From Strigops habroptila (lineage: Eukaryota > Chordata > Aves > Psittaciformes > Psittacidae), in NCBI RefSeq assembly GCF_004027225.2, contig NC_044283.2, positions 15,890,992 to 15,954,991 on the forward strand: DNA of 64,000 nt, given 5' to 3'. Below, one piece after another: positions 14,411 to 25,900 of the stretch; the first letter of the stretch is position 1; the number at the start of each line of letters is the position of its first letter. The notes under the pieces are model-generated. The model was not told the origin of the DNA, made no database searches, and was given only the letters and a program-made list of their open reading frames with translations. Position numbers and translations under genes: made by a program.

Positions 14411-14834
14411 CCTCACTCTTACAGTGACAGTGACCTGGAAGTTCTAATGACCCTGTACAGCCAGCAACCTGATTGTTATCCCAGTTAGAATGTTGTTAAC
14501 CCAAACACCCCATCTGCAGCAGCACATGCAACCCCTAATGCTTTGCATGAGGATTTTTTCAGAGATAAAATTTCCTCTGAAATCACAGGCAAAGCAGCAT
14601 CCGTGATGTCCCAATTTTTCTCTGTCCACAAACTGAACTCTTCAGCCAACTTCTATGTCATCAGCACATATAAGTAAAGAATATGAAGTCTCTGAGATCA
14701 ACAGTCAATTGGAGTTCTCTCTATAGGACAGTATAGACTATAGGCTGCCATACATATAGAGCAAAGACTATGTTCATGCCTGCAGGAAAAAGAGTCAAGA
14801 TACACAATTCCCTGGAAGCTTGCACTGCAGGGAA
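14411..14834. other. No recognisable feature
   Basis: Unique-looking sequence between two CR1 pieces. I see no gene, RNA or repeat in it. Confidence 0.5.
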
Positions 14835-14986
14835 GAATCACAGAATCAACTAGGTTGGAAAAGACCTTTCAGATCATCAAGTCCAACCTTTACCACTAAA
14901 CCATGTAACTAAGGGCCTCATGCACATGTTTTTTGAACACTTCCACTGCAGCCATCCTTTGGAAAACCCTTTTAATGAGGAAGAGG
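14835..14986 (-). mobile_element. CR1 LINE fragment, 3' end
   Basis: It begins with the reverse complement of a CR1 3' terminus (AATCACAGAATCAACTAGG) followed by the typical TTGGAAAAGACCTTTCAGATC block. The homology continues patchily to about 14986 with an apparent internal deletion. It differs from the neighbouring copy at 13746 in the 3' block, so it belongs to another CR1 subfamily and came from a separate insertion. Confidence 0.8.
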
Positions 14987-17900
14987 GCTGCCATGGCATA
15001 TACATCTGTAGGGATCTGGCTGCTGTGCAGGAGCCCGAAAGCAGTCCCAGCTATTCAGGGAATCACACCACCTCTAGAGTGACTCCAGAAACCACATCTC
15101 CTTCGGGCAACAGATGTAAAGGTAACTCACATGATTTAAATAATATTCTATTATCTAAGCACACTCCTTACATATAATTAGCACACATATTATGGATGTA
15201 TAGAATACATTCCTGTTACAGATAATATTGTAATTCCTGGATTTTAAGATTCATCTTAACATCAAACGTTCTGGCTGACTGGAACAACCCTCCTCGTCCT
15301 TGGCACACACAAAGCACCACAGAGTGCTTGTATGTGTGCACTCACAGACGGTTTTGAACATGTTGCAGGCTTTCATTATAGAACAAAGTCCCTTTGATGT
15401 GTCTGTCTTGCTTGGAAATCAGTGTGAGACTTCCATGGTCCACTGGGAGCTTCAGGTTAATTAAGTCTATCATTTCTACACAGGGCCTGGTATGATCAGT
15501 GGCTGAGGCAGCAACTGATGGGAAGCAGCAACTTGATGGGAAGCCTTCACAGGTCTTCCACTTAGTCATTATCACTTATTTGTCTTAAAACAGCTGTTTC
15601 TAGTGGGATCAATAAGCAACTTTGAAAGAAGTTCTAGTAGCTGAATACAACACGTACTTTACATGGATAGGAACATGTTTCTGGAGAAATCTGTTCTATG
15701 AATCCTTGTAAAAGAGATAAGGATTCTAATGCATCCTTTTCTGCTAGTAGTAGCTTTACGAACAGATAAAAAGCCTTGTGACATGGCCAGTCCCCTCTCT
15801 TTATGTGTGACCCTGTATTGTCTCACTGTGGTAATGGCAATGGAAGAAGCAAGCAAGGCACCTGGATATCGCTTCAAAACCTCTAGGTGTTCAGTACCTG
15901 GTAACTCTAACCTTACCAGGATTCATGCACTTTGCCTTCTCCTCTCTGGCTCTTTGAAGAGAGGTGATGATTGCAGCTGGGGTTCAAAGTTCCACTGCTC
16001 TTTGAAGGGAGGGACCAGAAAGAAGCTCAAAGGTGTTGGAACATGGGTACCTACAGCAGTCTTGAGACCCATAGGCTTTGTTATACCATTTGTGGTGCTA
16101 ACAGGCAGGAGCCATGCATGCTGCAGCCAGCGATAAGATTGCAAGGAACCTCTGCAGGCTGGAACCTGCTGAATTTCCTATCCTTGAAGCTGTTTTTTCC
16201 ATTTGATTGATTCCCAGTGCGGTATCACTCTTGGAAATAGCCTAGAGGAACAAACAATATAATACATTGAAATAGATTGAAAACCAGGCAAAGGCATGGG
16301 TGAGGTGCAGCAGCTACCAGCAAGTACTGAGCTGCCTTACTTAGGGCAGCATCTGAAAAAAATAAGGTAAAGGTGGAAAGGGGAGTGGAATTTATTATCT
16401 GGGTTCAGCTATGTCTAGGTGGATTGAGCACGGCAATATAAAACGTGTTGTCAGAACACTCATCCTCAGCTATGGTTGGTCAAATTCAGGTGAGGTGATA
16501 TCAGGCGGTAGGTACTCATTGGTCCCCTCGGGGTAGAGAAGGAAGGTGGGGCACTCCTGAAACTTCCTGGAAGTTGGAAGGTTGAGTCACTCAGCTCTAT
16601 TCTACCACAAGTAGTCATGCAATGTATGAGATTAGATATGTAATCTGTACGGTTGCTGAAGTGATAGATGAATAAAGGAGGTCGCAAAAGGAACAGAAAC
16701 TTACTCAAATGAAATTGTGTCTGAAAGTAAGTAGAAAATACACTGCAGAAAATAACAAAATAATAAAAACTTTAAAGTTAAAGGAACTGAAATGTTACAG
16801 ACTTCAACTAGTACTGCATTGCCAGAGCTGTTTGCTGGGCATTAAAAATGTCTCCCCATTTCCTAGTGAATAGAAAGATACATCTAACATTTTCTAGAGA
16901 AGACTGTCATATATTAGGAGAGAACTTTGGAAAAGCTCTGAACTTCCAAATTTTTTTCTCCACTTTTTAAAAAAAAATCCTTTTTTTTTTTTTTTTTGAC
17001 TCCCCAAATTTTGGTGAGAGTTTGAGAATTTGTGGAAGTTTGTGGGTTTTGAGTCCACCTAAAAAGATCATCTATATTCTAAAGCAGATACCAAAAATAC
17101 AAATATTTCATACTACAAGAGCAGGAAAACTCCCTGAAACTTCCTTATCTCTGAAGCTAGGACAAGTTTCCTATTTTCAAAAGCCCTATTCTTCTTTCCA
17201 AATAAATATTCAAATTACAATACCCACGGTTGTCTGAAGAAACAAACTATATTCCCTAGAAAGTAAGCTACTTTTTTCCAGAGATATTCCTAATAATTTT
17301 AAAATACCTACAAGTTAGCTGGATATTTTCAAGAAAAAAATACATGTACTTCTTGTACAGAATGATCTAATCAAGAGGCGTAAGAAGGGGACTGCTGGAA
17401 CTCTGAAGGCTTCTATTTGATTCCTGATTCAGCCACCTATTTTCTCATTTCCCCAGATGTAAAATGGGGCTGATTTTTCCACAACTCAGGTTGACACTAA
17501 GTAAGCTGAGATCCTTATTTTTCCAGTATGATAGGACAGAGGACTTGTGCTGCACAGACATAATTTAAGACCATTCATTGTCGTCCTTCACTGTGTTCCT
17601 GCTTGCTCTGCTATAGAAGGTGTTAGAAAAGTCACTACCACCTTTATTCCAAGTTATTCAAACATGAAGTACTGATACAATGACAACTGGTGCACCTGGG
17701 GAAAAGAGGCACAGAATAGAGCTCAGCTTTTTCATAACGACCACAGATCCTAAAATGAAGAATGCCAGGAAATGTTTTATCTATCCTAACCAGCTTGACT
17801 CCAGAAGCATCAAAGTTATGCTGACCTAACTGGCTCTGTAACTGCCCTGAAGAAAGCAATTCATACGTAACTTCTGTCCAGTGATTGCTCTGTAGATATA

Positions 17901-20465
17901 GGACTGAAACACAACGAGAACTTAGATGCACTTAGCCATAGACTTGTGGTCTGTGCAATTATAGAAAAGGCTGTTCATGAAATTAGACTCCAGATATATT
18001 TGCCTCAAACCCTGCTATTCTGAAATGTGTCTTTCTGAAGAACAGCCAAAACTATACACCCATGGAAATTAAAAATTCCACCCTTTGGCTGAGACAGTTT
18101 TGAGATCTGCACTCTCACATTAGCCCACCTTCCAAGGAAAAAGGCTGCACAGAGATATCCTTTTTCTCCTGATGCTCCACACTGTCCTGTAGGATACTGG
18201 CACAACTGCATGCACACAGGTGAAAGGCACCCAGGAACTGTATCGATGAAGCATGTTTCCCTGCTGCAAAGACCCACACGTGAAGATAAAAGTTAGTCTT
18301 GAAAGAAAACAAGACGATGATGCAGCAGAAATATAATTCAACCCTGGAGAGGAGCATGCAGCTCCAACACATGAGTCCAGGTGCTGACAGTCCTGCACTC
18401 AGAGATGTAACTCACAGCTCTGGAATCCCGGGCTGGAATTTGCTCTGGGATATGTCACTGGCTCGCTGTGCCTGGCTGGCCAGCAGCCACAGGAAAAGCA
18501 GTGCCTCCTGGCAACTCAGAGCGGCCGGATAAGCTTCAGGAAACAAAGTACTCAGAATTGGACATTTTCCAAAACATCTGGAGCAACTGGGCCTCTTATG
18601 CCAGGCCTGGCTGTGGTCTGGGACTGTTATACTGGTGTCTGTATATTCAAAACTAATTGCTGCAGTATATGATTGCTTGAGACAAATGCGTGCTCCTAAT
18701 CCTTCTTCTGCATCTTTCTACTTTCTTATCTCAATGATCTCCTAATGTGAAGTGGTGTAGGCCTACACACAAGGTGTCTGGCTGCTGGAACTCACCTGCA
18801 CTTTTCGTATTCATATATGTACCTTATTATTAAAAAGCTGGTAGGTGGTTTTCCACCCTGTTGTGTCTTCCAGCCTCCACAGAAGTTAGTATTGATGCCC
18901 CTTTTTACTGGAAGTTTGCTTTGCTGTGGGCATCAGTCCAGCAGAATTTATTCTGCACAGCCCAGTGTTTCCACAGGGTGTGCAGGGGCTGGAACTTCAG
19001 CAAGAAGAACCTGATTCATTTTTGCCATTCAGACTCGGTAAAATAAAGCTGAATCCTTCTCAGACACAGCTTGCCTGACTAATAGCAACATCCCACACTC
19101 AGGATATTACATAGCAAGTAGCAAAAAAATGTGAATGAATATGCTATGAAATACTTTTAAGAGCCTTCTGAATACTGTCCACTTTAAAACACTGTGGTTA
19201 ATGCCTGAGCTGATGCTATGCCTTCTTCTTGACTCTGCTAAAATAATTTCAACCCTGTGCAAGAAGGCTCGACCTCTATGAAAAAGCAAAAAATAAAAGA
19301 GAAAAATTGTGTGTCATTTTCCTCTCTTATTGAGGAATTCCATCTAAATTTAAGCATTTTTGGTAAGTTAATTATTCATTGTGAAGAAAATACTACATGA
19401 TATTAAATAATGGCAAGGGCCTTTATTGCTGTAGCAACAAGACACAGTAACTTTAAAATGCCCTTCCCAGACATGCTCATTTGAATAAAAAGTGAGTATA
19501 TGTGACAGTGAAAGAAAAGAGAGAAGTGGCAGGAGGGGAGTTACTCATAATTAGCCATCTTAAAAATACACTCTCAAATATTCCAGCAATGAGATAATTA
19601 CAGAAGGGAACAGGCTATATTTTCTCCTGAAATAGAAACAGAAATACTATTCTAATTTGCTAGAAATGCCTGGGGAAATTATACTTCATGAAAGTTCAAG
19701 TTTCTCCAAGTGGACCACTGTGGCAGAAGACCATCCTTCCTAGCCCAGAGCTACTGGAAAAGTGCATCTTGTGTATTACATTTCCTCCAGCTTGAGTTTC
19801 AAAAATTAGCAAAGGTCACTTGTCATTATTTAGTTTTACTTTTTCTAAAATCTCTATTCTTGTAGAGTTTGGATTTCTCCTTTTTAAAAATACAGATTAA
19901 GTTGAATGAATAGAAAAGTATTTATTAGTGTTGTCCACACATAAAGATATGTATGAGTCCTATGCTTCCAAAGAACATAGGGGCAATGTTGAGCACAAAT
20001 GCTTTAGCTGCTTGAGCAAGCGTTCCAGTCCTGGGCCTATATATGAACTTGTATAAGTGATTTTATCTCCGCAGCTCTTTTCACCTGCCAGAAAATGAAT
20101 AGCATGTGCTTCATGCTATAGGAGACAAGAGAGCACTGGGGTTTGCAAAGTTTTCTGACATCCTTTGATGATATTGGAAAGCTGAAACTTTGTAAAATTA
20201 TGGAAAAATCTGGAAATCTTGTTGTCCTTCATTATCATAATCATGAAAAACTAATGGTAATGTAGTTCCCTATCAAAGTGTTGCTTGCACTGCCTGAGAA
20301 AGCAGAAGTCCACAAAGCTGCAGAAGTCTTTTTAAAACTGCTTTATAAGCAACACTTTGCCTAGATCCTGTGGAAGATCAATCTTTGACGAAAGCTTTCT
20401 TAGCACTTACAGAGAAATCTAGTTAAACAGAAAGAGAGAGAGAATATTTTTAATATATTTTGAAG
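14987..20465. other. Intergenic sequence downstream of FGFBP1
   Basis: About 5.5 kb with no supported gene. Several overlapping open frames of 60-135 codons on both strands (for example near 15.7-16.2 and 18.0-18.5 kb) show no homology, no shared frame and no splice context. A poly(A)/poly(T) pair lies at 16970-16997. Confidence 0.5.
16970..16997. repeat. Adjacent poly(A) and poly(T) tracts
   Basis: A run of about 9 A is followed, after TCC, by about 17 T. The pair can fold on itself. Low-complexity DNA without an identifiable parent element. Confidence 0.5.
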
Positions 20466-20471
20466 TTTATT
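20466..20471 (-). other. FGFBP1: Probable FGFBP1 poly(A) signal AATAAA
   Basis: TTTATT on the plus strand is AATAAA on the minus strand, 335 bases beyond the FGFBP1 stop codon. It is the first canonical hexamer after the stop and would give a 3' UTR of about 350 bases. Confidence 0.55.
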
Positions 20472-20805
20472 TTTGTTAACAATTTTTAGGTCAAATGTAT
20501 GGTACATAACCAAGGAGTGCATAGCACTGAATTCATCACTTTGGCTAGCACAGCTCAAAGAGGGGCAAGGAGATTACTTATATACTTGTGGGTAGAGTAT
20601 GTAACATCTATTGGTAACACCTGTGTAGCAATCTATGTGCAAATAATATCTATAACATCTTCAACTATGTGTACATATAATATCAGAAAAATATATTCAT
20701 TTTTTCCTTATATACACTATATAACATGAGAACAAAATCTGGAGCAGTTTGCAGTAACTTAGATGAGATTGGGCTTCCATGACACAGAGCTTTAGAAATA
20801 TTTCC

Positions 20806-21522
20806 TCAGCACTTTTTGTCTTGGATCATTGTGATAAAAAAGTTGCAGAAAGAAAGAAAGCCTTCTGGACAGTATTCCTCAGCCACCTTTTTCTGATCAA
20901 TATAATCTATGTCTTCTACACAGTCTTCAGGGCTGTGTTCTAGCCTTTTTTCAGTCACAGAGACAGATGGTGGATTCTGAACAACTTCTTCTGTGTGATG
21001 CATTGTGTTCCCATTTGCAGGACCCACTGATGTTAGTAGGCTTGAGCGGGTCAGCTTGAGATGAGCACTTCGTGGGCCTTTCCTACATACTTTAGATTTT
21101 AGGACAGTTTTGGGGTCTTGGCAGATCTGCTTCTGCTTCCTTAGGGATCGGGAGACTTGTTTCCAATAGGATTTCTGGTTTGCTGCATACTGTGCACAGG
21201 TGGAAGGGTCTCCAGAGAATTCGCACCAGAACTCACTGTCACCATGCTTGCATTCTACATGCACTGTACGAGCATTCATGTCAGTCACTGCCCAGGTGCA
21301 CTCAGCATTTTCTTTGGTTTTAAACTTGCCTTTAGGAGATGATTTCCCTCCTCTTGGCTTCTGCCCTTTTTCATTTTCTTGGTTAGATTCAGTTCGTTTT
21401 TTTCCACTGTCTTCTATGCCTTGTCTTCTCTTTTTTCTTTCCTTCTCTCTTTCACAGTTGGTTACTAGCATCTGGGAGACCAGTATCAGCACACAAAGAA
21501 GTCCAAAGCTTTTGATCCTCAT
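20806..21522 (-). CDS. FGFBP1: Fibroblast growth factor-binding protein 1
   Basis: A complete 238-residue reading frame in one exon. Established role of the family: a secreted carrier that binds heparin-held FGFs, notably FGF2, and releases them from the extracellular matrix. Seen here: a hydrophobic signal peptide (about residues 1-22), then a very basic stretch (EREKERKKRR, 24-33), then a cysteine-rich core with C75, C91, C100, C109, C134 and C146. The family motif SYWKQVSRSLRKQKQIC falls at 118-134. The C-terminal part holds C201, C218, C226 and C238 and ends FCNFFITMIQDKKC, close to the end of mammalian FGFBP1. Ten cysteines in the mature chain match the number I recall for human FGFBP1, whose length (234) is also similar. 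The start is chosen because the signal peptide begins there. The coding region is intronless, as expected for the family, and lies 26.6 kb from its paralogue FGFBP2 on the same strand. The 143-codon frame on the opposite strand is a shadow. Confidence 0.93.
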   Translation of the reverse strand: MRIKSFGLLCVLILVSQMLVTNCEREKERKKRRQGIEDSGKKRTESNQENEKGQKPRGGKSSPKGKFKTKENAECTWAVTDMNARTVHVECKHGDSEFWCEFSGDPSTCAQYAANQKSYWKQVSRSLRKQKQICQDPKTVLKSKVCRKGPRSAHLKLTRSSLLTSVGPANGNTMHHTEEVVQNPPSVSVTEKRLEHSPEDCVEDIDYIDQKKVAEEYCPEGFLSFCNFFITMIQDKKC

Positions 21523-21543
21523 GGTCTCTGTTTTGCTTGTTAT
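21523..21543 (-). other. FGFBP1: FGFBP1 exon 2, 5' UTR part
   Basis: On the minus strand TTTTGAAGGCAG is a plausible splice acceptor 21 bases before the ATG. It pairs with the donor at 22865 to give the 5'-UTR intron that I recall from mammalian FGFBP1 genes. This is inferred from sequence only; no transcript was seen. Confidence 0.5.
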
Positions 21544-22864
21544 CTGCCTTCAAAATGAACAAACAAACTCACTTAATGCTGAACTCCATTTGACAGTTGC
21601 ATTTCAGACATGGTATTACACTGCTCTTTGATACCCATTAAAAGGATGTCACCAGCAAAATCCGCTGTCCTTTGTGTGGATAATACCTGGTTTCTACAAC
21701 CATTATATATTATCCTGGAGAACTGTAGATGGCTATGGAGTAAGTCCTTCTGTCCCAATTACTTAATTATCTATGCAATGTGGAACAGAAGAGAGTCATT
21801 CCCAGGACATGCTACCACACAGTGACTAAGGTACCTTGATTAAAATCTCTTCTGCAATCAGAGAAGGAATTTGAACCTGGGCTTTGTCAGCCATCTCGGA
21901 TGGATATCTTAAGTTACAGCATACAAAGCAGTTGTGGTTCCCATGATCTCCGGTTTTGTAAATGGCACATAAGCAATTTTGACTCCAACCTCTGGTTATT
22001 TTTCAAAAATATGCCAGACAGAAAGGAAACCATTTGGTTCAAGTTAAGCAAAATTATTTCTTAGTCATCTTGAAAATTGTTTTAATTTCCTGGTTATGTC
22101 AGTATTTCAATTTTCTGTTGAAAAAAAAAAAAAATTGTGGTCTTTATAGTAGTCTTTCCAAATGTCAAAAAGTAACTATTGATGCATTTTTCGCCACCTT
22201 GACTGCTAAACAAACAGAGTTACCTTTTGCTTTTGAAGGACCTGCGGTGTACTGAACTGTGTCTAAATCTGCCAAATTCAAGGGATAAATATGAAATATC
22301 AGTTTTGAAAGGTAGCTGGTTAGCAAACTATTATCAAGCTGATCCCTGTGTCTGCACAAAGCACATGTATTTCTGTAGGCGTTTCTCTTTGCAAAGCAGC
22401 TTTCAGGATCAGAGCATAGCATAACAGTGCAGGGGGGGTAAATCTGGCATTAGTTGGGTAAATCTGCAAATGTATTTTTCAGATGTTTCTATCATAGCCA
22501 TCTCTGTGGCCAAGATTCCCTGTCAGAAAGCAGAAAATCATGTGTAGGCATGCTAATAAGGAACCTATTTCAGCATTCCACTATCTGCAAATATCTTTAG
22601 TTACAGAAATTTAGAATCTTGGATACACAGGTAGGAGCAGGTGTGAGCAGGTCCTACTCTTGCATTGCTCTTACTTGACTTGCTTCATGCCTTCTACTAC
22701 ACAGAGATTTTCTCTCCGTTAAAATCCTCTCTAGAGAACATCAGGTAGTATTTATGGTTCTGTTGCAATTACAGCAATTAATATCATTAAAATAAATAAC
22801 GATGTAACAGTAGCCTTCTGTTGCAAGCGGAACAGTGTAGAAGTAAGATAACTAAAAGACATAC
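21544..22864 (-). other. FGFBP1: FGFBP1 5'-UTR intron (predicted)
   Basis: An intron of about 1.3 kb between donor CAAG|GTATGT and acceptor GGCAG|ATA, both read on the minus strand. Apart from a 14-base A-tract near 22121 it holds nothing recognisable. Confidence 0.5.
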
Positions 22865-22930
22865 CTTGCACAGGGCTTGGAGATACCCAAATGCAACTCC
22901 TGATGCAACTGGTCTTCAAAAGTCTCAAGA
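22865..22930 (-). other. FGFBP1: FGFBP1 non-coding exon 1 (predicted)
   Basis: The left end is fixed by the donor CAAG|GTATGTC. The right end (transcription start) is placed about 25-30 bases downstream of the TATA box and is approximate. No ATG in this stretch opens a long frame. Confidence 0.45.
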
Positions 22931-22952
22931 GCTAGTTGTAAAAGCAGCGTGG

Positions 22953-22960
22953 TATTTATA
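22953..22960 (-). promoter_or_regulatory. FGFBP1: Probable FGFBP1 TATA box
   Basis: The minus strand reads CCTTTATAAATACC, a strong TATA match. It sits about 90 bases upstream of a good splice donor, so TATA box, short exon 1 and donor make a coherent promoter for the gene starting at 21522. Confidence 0.55.
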
Positions 22961-25900
22961 AAGGCAGAGGCACACCTTCAGGTCTCCAGCAAGTCTATTA
23001 CAACACAGTAGGATACTCCAGTGCCACGTTAATTTACCTCTGACACACCTGCCTGGGAAAGTGCCAGTTCTTAGCACAAAAAAGGCAGCAAAACCAGAAG
23101 AGCTCCGGTGGAGTACAAGGTATGTTTGCATAATTTGGATGTTGCTTTAGCCAAGTCCTTCCCTCTTCATGAGCAACGATAAGAACTTTATTAGATCATA
23201 AACTTCTCTACAGGAGCTTCTCCCAGCCATTGCTGAATGTATCCTGCAACACCCTCAACAAGTTGCACCATCATTGTGTTTAGCAGAATTTGGGTAGTAG
23301 TGATCCAGTAATTCTTTGCGAAATTCCACAACACATTTCAAAACTACCTGTTGAGCATTTTGTTACCTCCTGTCACAAAAACCTATTGGAGAACATTTAA
23401 AAATCAATATAACTATTAAGTAGTCTGCATTAAAGACAGCATTCATTATGGTGAGATGGTTATGAGTGGAAAACTCAGAAACAAATTCAAGCTACCTCAG
23501 AATTAGTGACTCTCTGGGGTCTAAGAGCTGGGATCAACTGCACAACACTGATTGATCTATGCTCCTCTCTCTCTCTGCTAGCTTTTGCATACAGAAACAA
23601 GCGGGTTACCTCATGAGATTTCATTATGGGACCATGTCTAATGCATATTAACCTGAAAAAGATGGTGACAGTGAAAGAACAAGCATTAGACAAGTTTGGA
23701 ATAGGTGTCCCTTAAAAAATTGATAAAGCAGCTACTGCCTTTGTAGCTCAGTTGCTTAAGGTGGTTTTACTGGAGAAAAGTAAGTGGGACATTTGTTACA
23801 TATGCTTGGGAAATACAAGAATAAAAGGTGGGATGCAATTATCGATAAAAGTAGAAATTGGTGTAAGATACAGGCAGGTCTTCCTCTTTGACTCTCTCCC
23901 ATCAGATAGAAATGGAATGAGACAAAGGGACAAAGCTGTAGGCAAGGCATTGTCTGGACCGGTTTGGTGATGAGGAGACTGTTAACTTTCTATAAAATAA
24001 ACAGAAGACAAAAAAGGAAGAAAAAGTGTAATTCTGCAATGAGTGCAGGACAGGAATGTGCGGTCTGATCTGTATGCTGGGATTATCTCCTTATCTATGT
24101 ATGACCAGCTACCTTTGATGCTTTCAAATTGAGTTCAGCCATCAGATCTGCCTTGTTCACCTTTAATTGGCCTGAGTTAGTATGAAACTATTCACAACAG
24201 TCCCCTAAATGTGAAAGATTTGTGGTTAGCACTGGCAAGGGCTAATGAATAAGGGTAAAATGATTCAAGGATGAGAAAATATTTAACTGTGTGTCAGGTT
24301 GGATGGGAATCAGAGAATAAGGACAATGCAAGACATAAGTAAGGGAGGGACTATCTTGCTCAGGAATCCTAAACTAACACGACATAGTATTCAGTGTATC
24401 ATCTGAAGTACTAGTATTTAGCAGGGATCCTCAAAACTGTGCAGCTGCATGAATGTGGCTATGTGCCCTAGCTAATCAGGGCTAATTACTTTGGGGACAG
24501 CATTAAGCCAAAGTGATGGCTACCTACCTCAGGATCTTGCTCTAATTCAGGTATGGCTTTATTATGCCCTATTGCCTTGTGTAAGCATATGAAAATTGAT
24601 TTTTGTGTGACAGATTAGGGGGGTAGTTCAAGAGTATCACAAAAGAGCCCCAAACAACCAACGCTAAACCACGAGCACACACCTACCTCCCTACTGTGGC
24701 TGAACAATGTCTACAAGTAGGGAAGGGAGGACAGCTACAACGTAGGAAATCATGGGCAACAGGTTTACAATAAGGAATTATGCATTCCTGCCCCAGCTCT
24801 GCCACAGACTTTTTCAAACATTCACTAGGAGATGCCAGATGTTCTTTACCTATAAAGGGAATATTCTTGTAGACAACATTGCAATGATTTTTTTGTTGTT
24901 GTTTACAAAATACCATTTACTGGTGAAACTAATCACAATGTATGGAAAATATTTAAGTCCTCCAGGATTCATCACTTCCAAAATTACCTGTTTTGACAGC
25001 CTCGTGAAGCAAAATGGGTTTCAATGTCAGTCTCAGTTCAGCTGCTGATGCTCAGTTCAGCATTATTGATGGGACATGTCAGCCTAGCCTTCCTACCTCA
25101 TAAAAATGGGGGAGGACAGGGAGAGAAAAGGCTGCACAAGAGAAGATTTGCCTTTCTGCTGCTTTGATATTCCCTCCCTGAGGCCATGGCAGGCTGGACA
25201 AACACTAACTCTTCCCGTCTTTAACATGCAGAAACTTCTATAGAGAATTCTGCAGTCAAGTGATTATTTATGTGGGTGATTACACCTTTGAGATGATCCA
25301 TCTTGACCCAACTGGAATTCTTGCCTAATCTGCTTAGATGGTTTCAAAATCCCAGTAAACCAAGATTTACTTATTTAGGTGAATAAAATATAGTCTCAGA
25401 GGAGGGAGGCTGGCCTGGATACCCTGCAGGTCTTTCTGCTAGGTCCCCAGAATATCTTTCTGTTTTGTTCTAGTTAGACATGAACAGATGTTTTATGGAT
25501 GTCCTTTACCTACCTGGGCATATGTGTATATTCGTACTGTACCCCAATAATCCTGCTGGGAGTTGCCTCATTAGATGATCAGGACATTTGTTTTCTTCAA
25601 CTTTCATCTTGAAAAGAAAGTACACATAGTTAAAGTAGGACCTCCATTTCGTAGGTGCTTAATTAGCACCTAATCATCACTAAATAATTGCTGCAAAAAC
25701 TTGTTTATAACATGATTTCCAATAAAGTCTTTTCTTTGTCAGGCACATTTTAAAATATACCTTAGTCTTGTCCTTTGCTGAGCTGAAACAGTTCACCTGT
25801 AAACTATAGGCACAGTCTTGCTGCAGAACAAACAGTGTGGACTAGTAATCAAAAGACAATTTGATTCATGCAACATATTGCAAACCTGAATAGCTAATTT

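Noticed and set aside
15729-16136. 135-codon plus-strand open frame
   Set aside because: Overlaps other frames on both strands, has no homology, and lacks promoter or splice context.
21200-21631. 143-codon plus-strand open frame
   Set aside because: It lies antisense over FGFBP1, whose own frame has a signal peptide and family cysteine motifs; this is a shadow frame.
23738-23762. tRNA-like A-box (TAGCTCAGTTG)
   Set aside because: No B-box, anticodon stem or acceptor stem follows within the next 80 bases.
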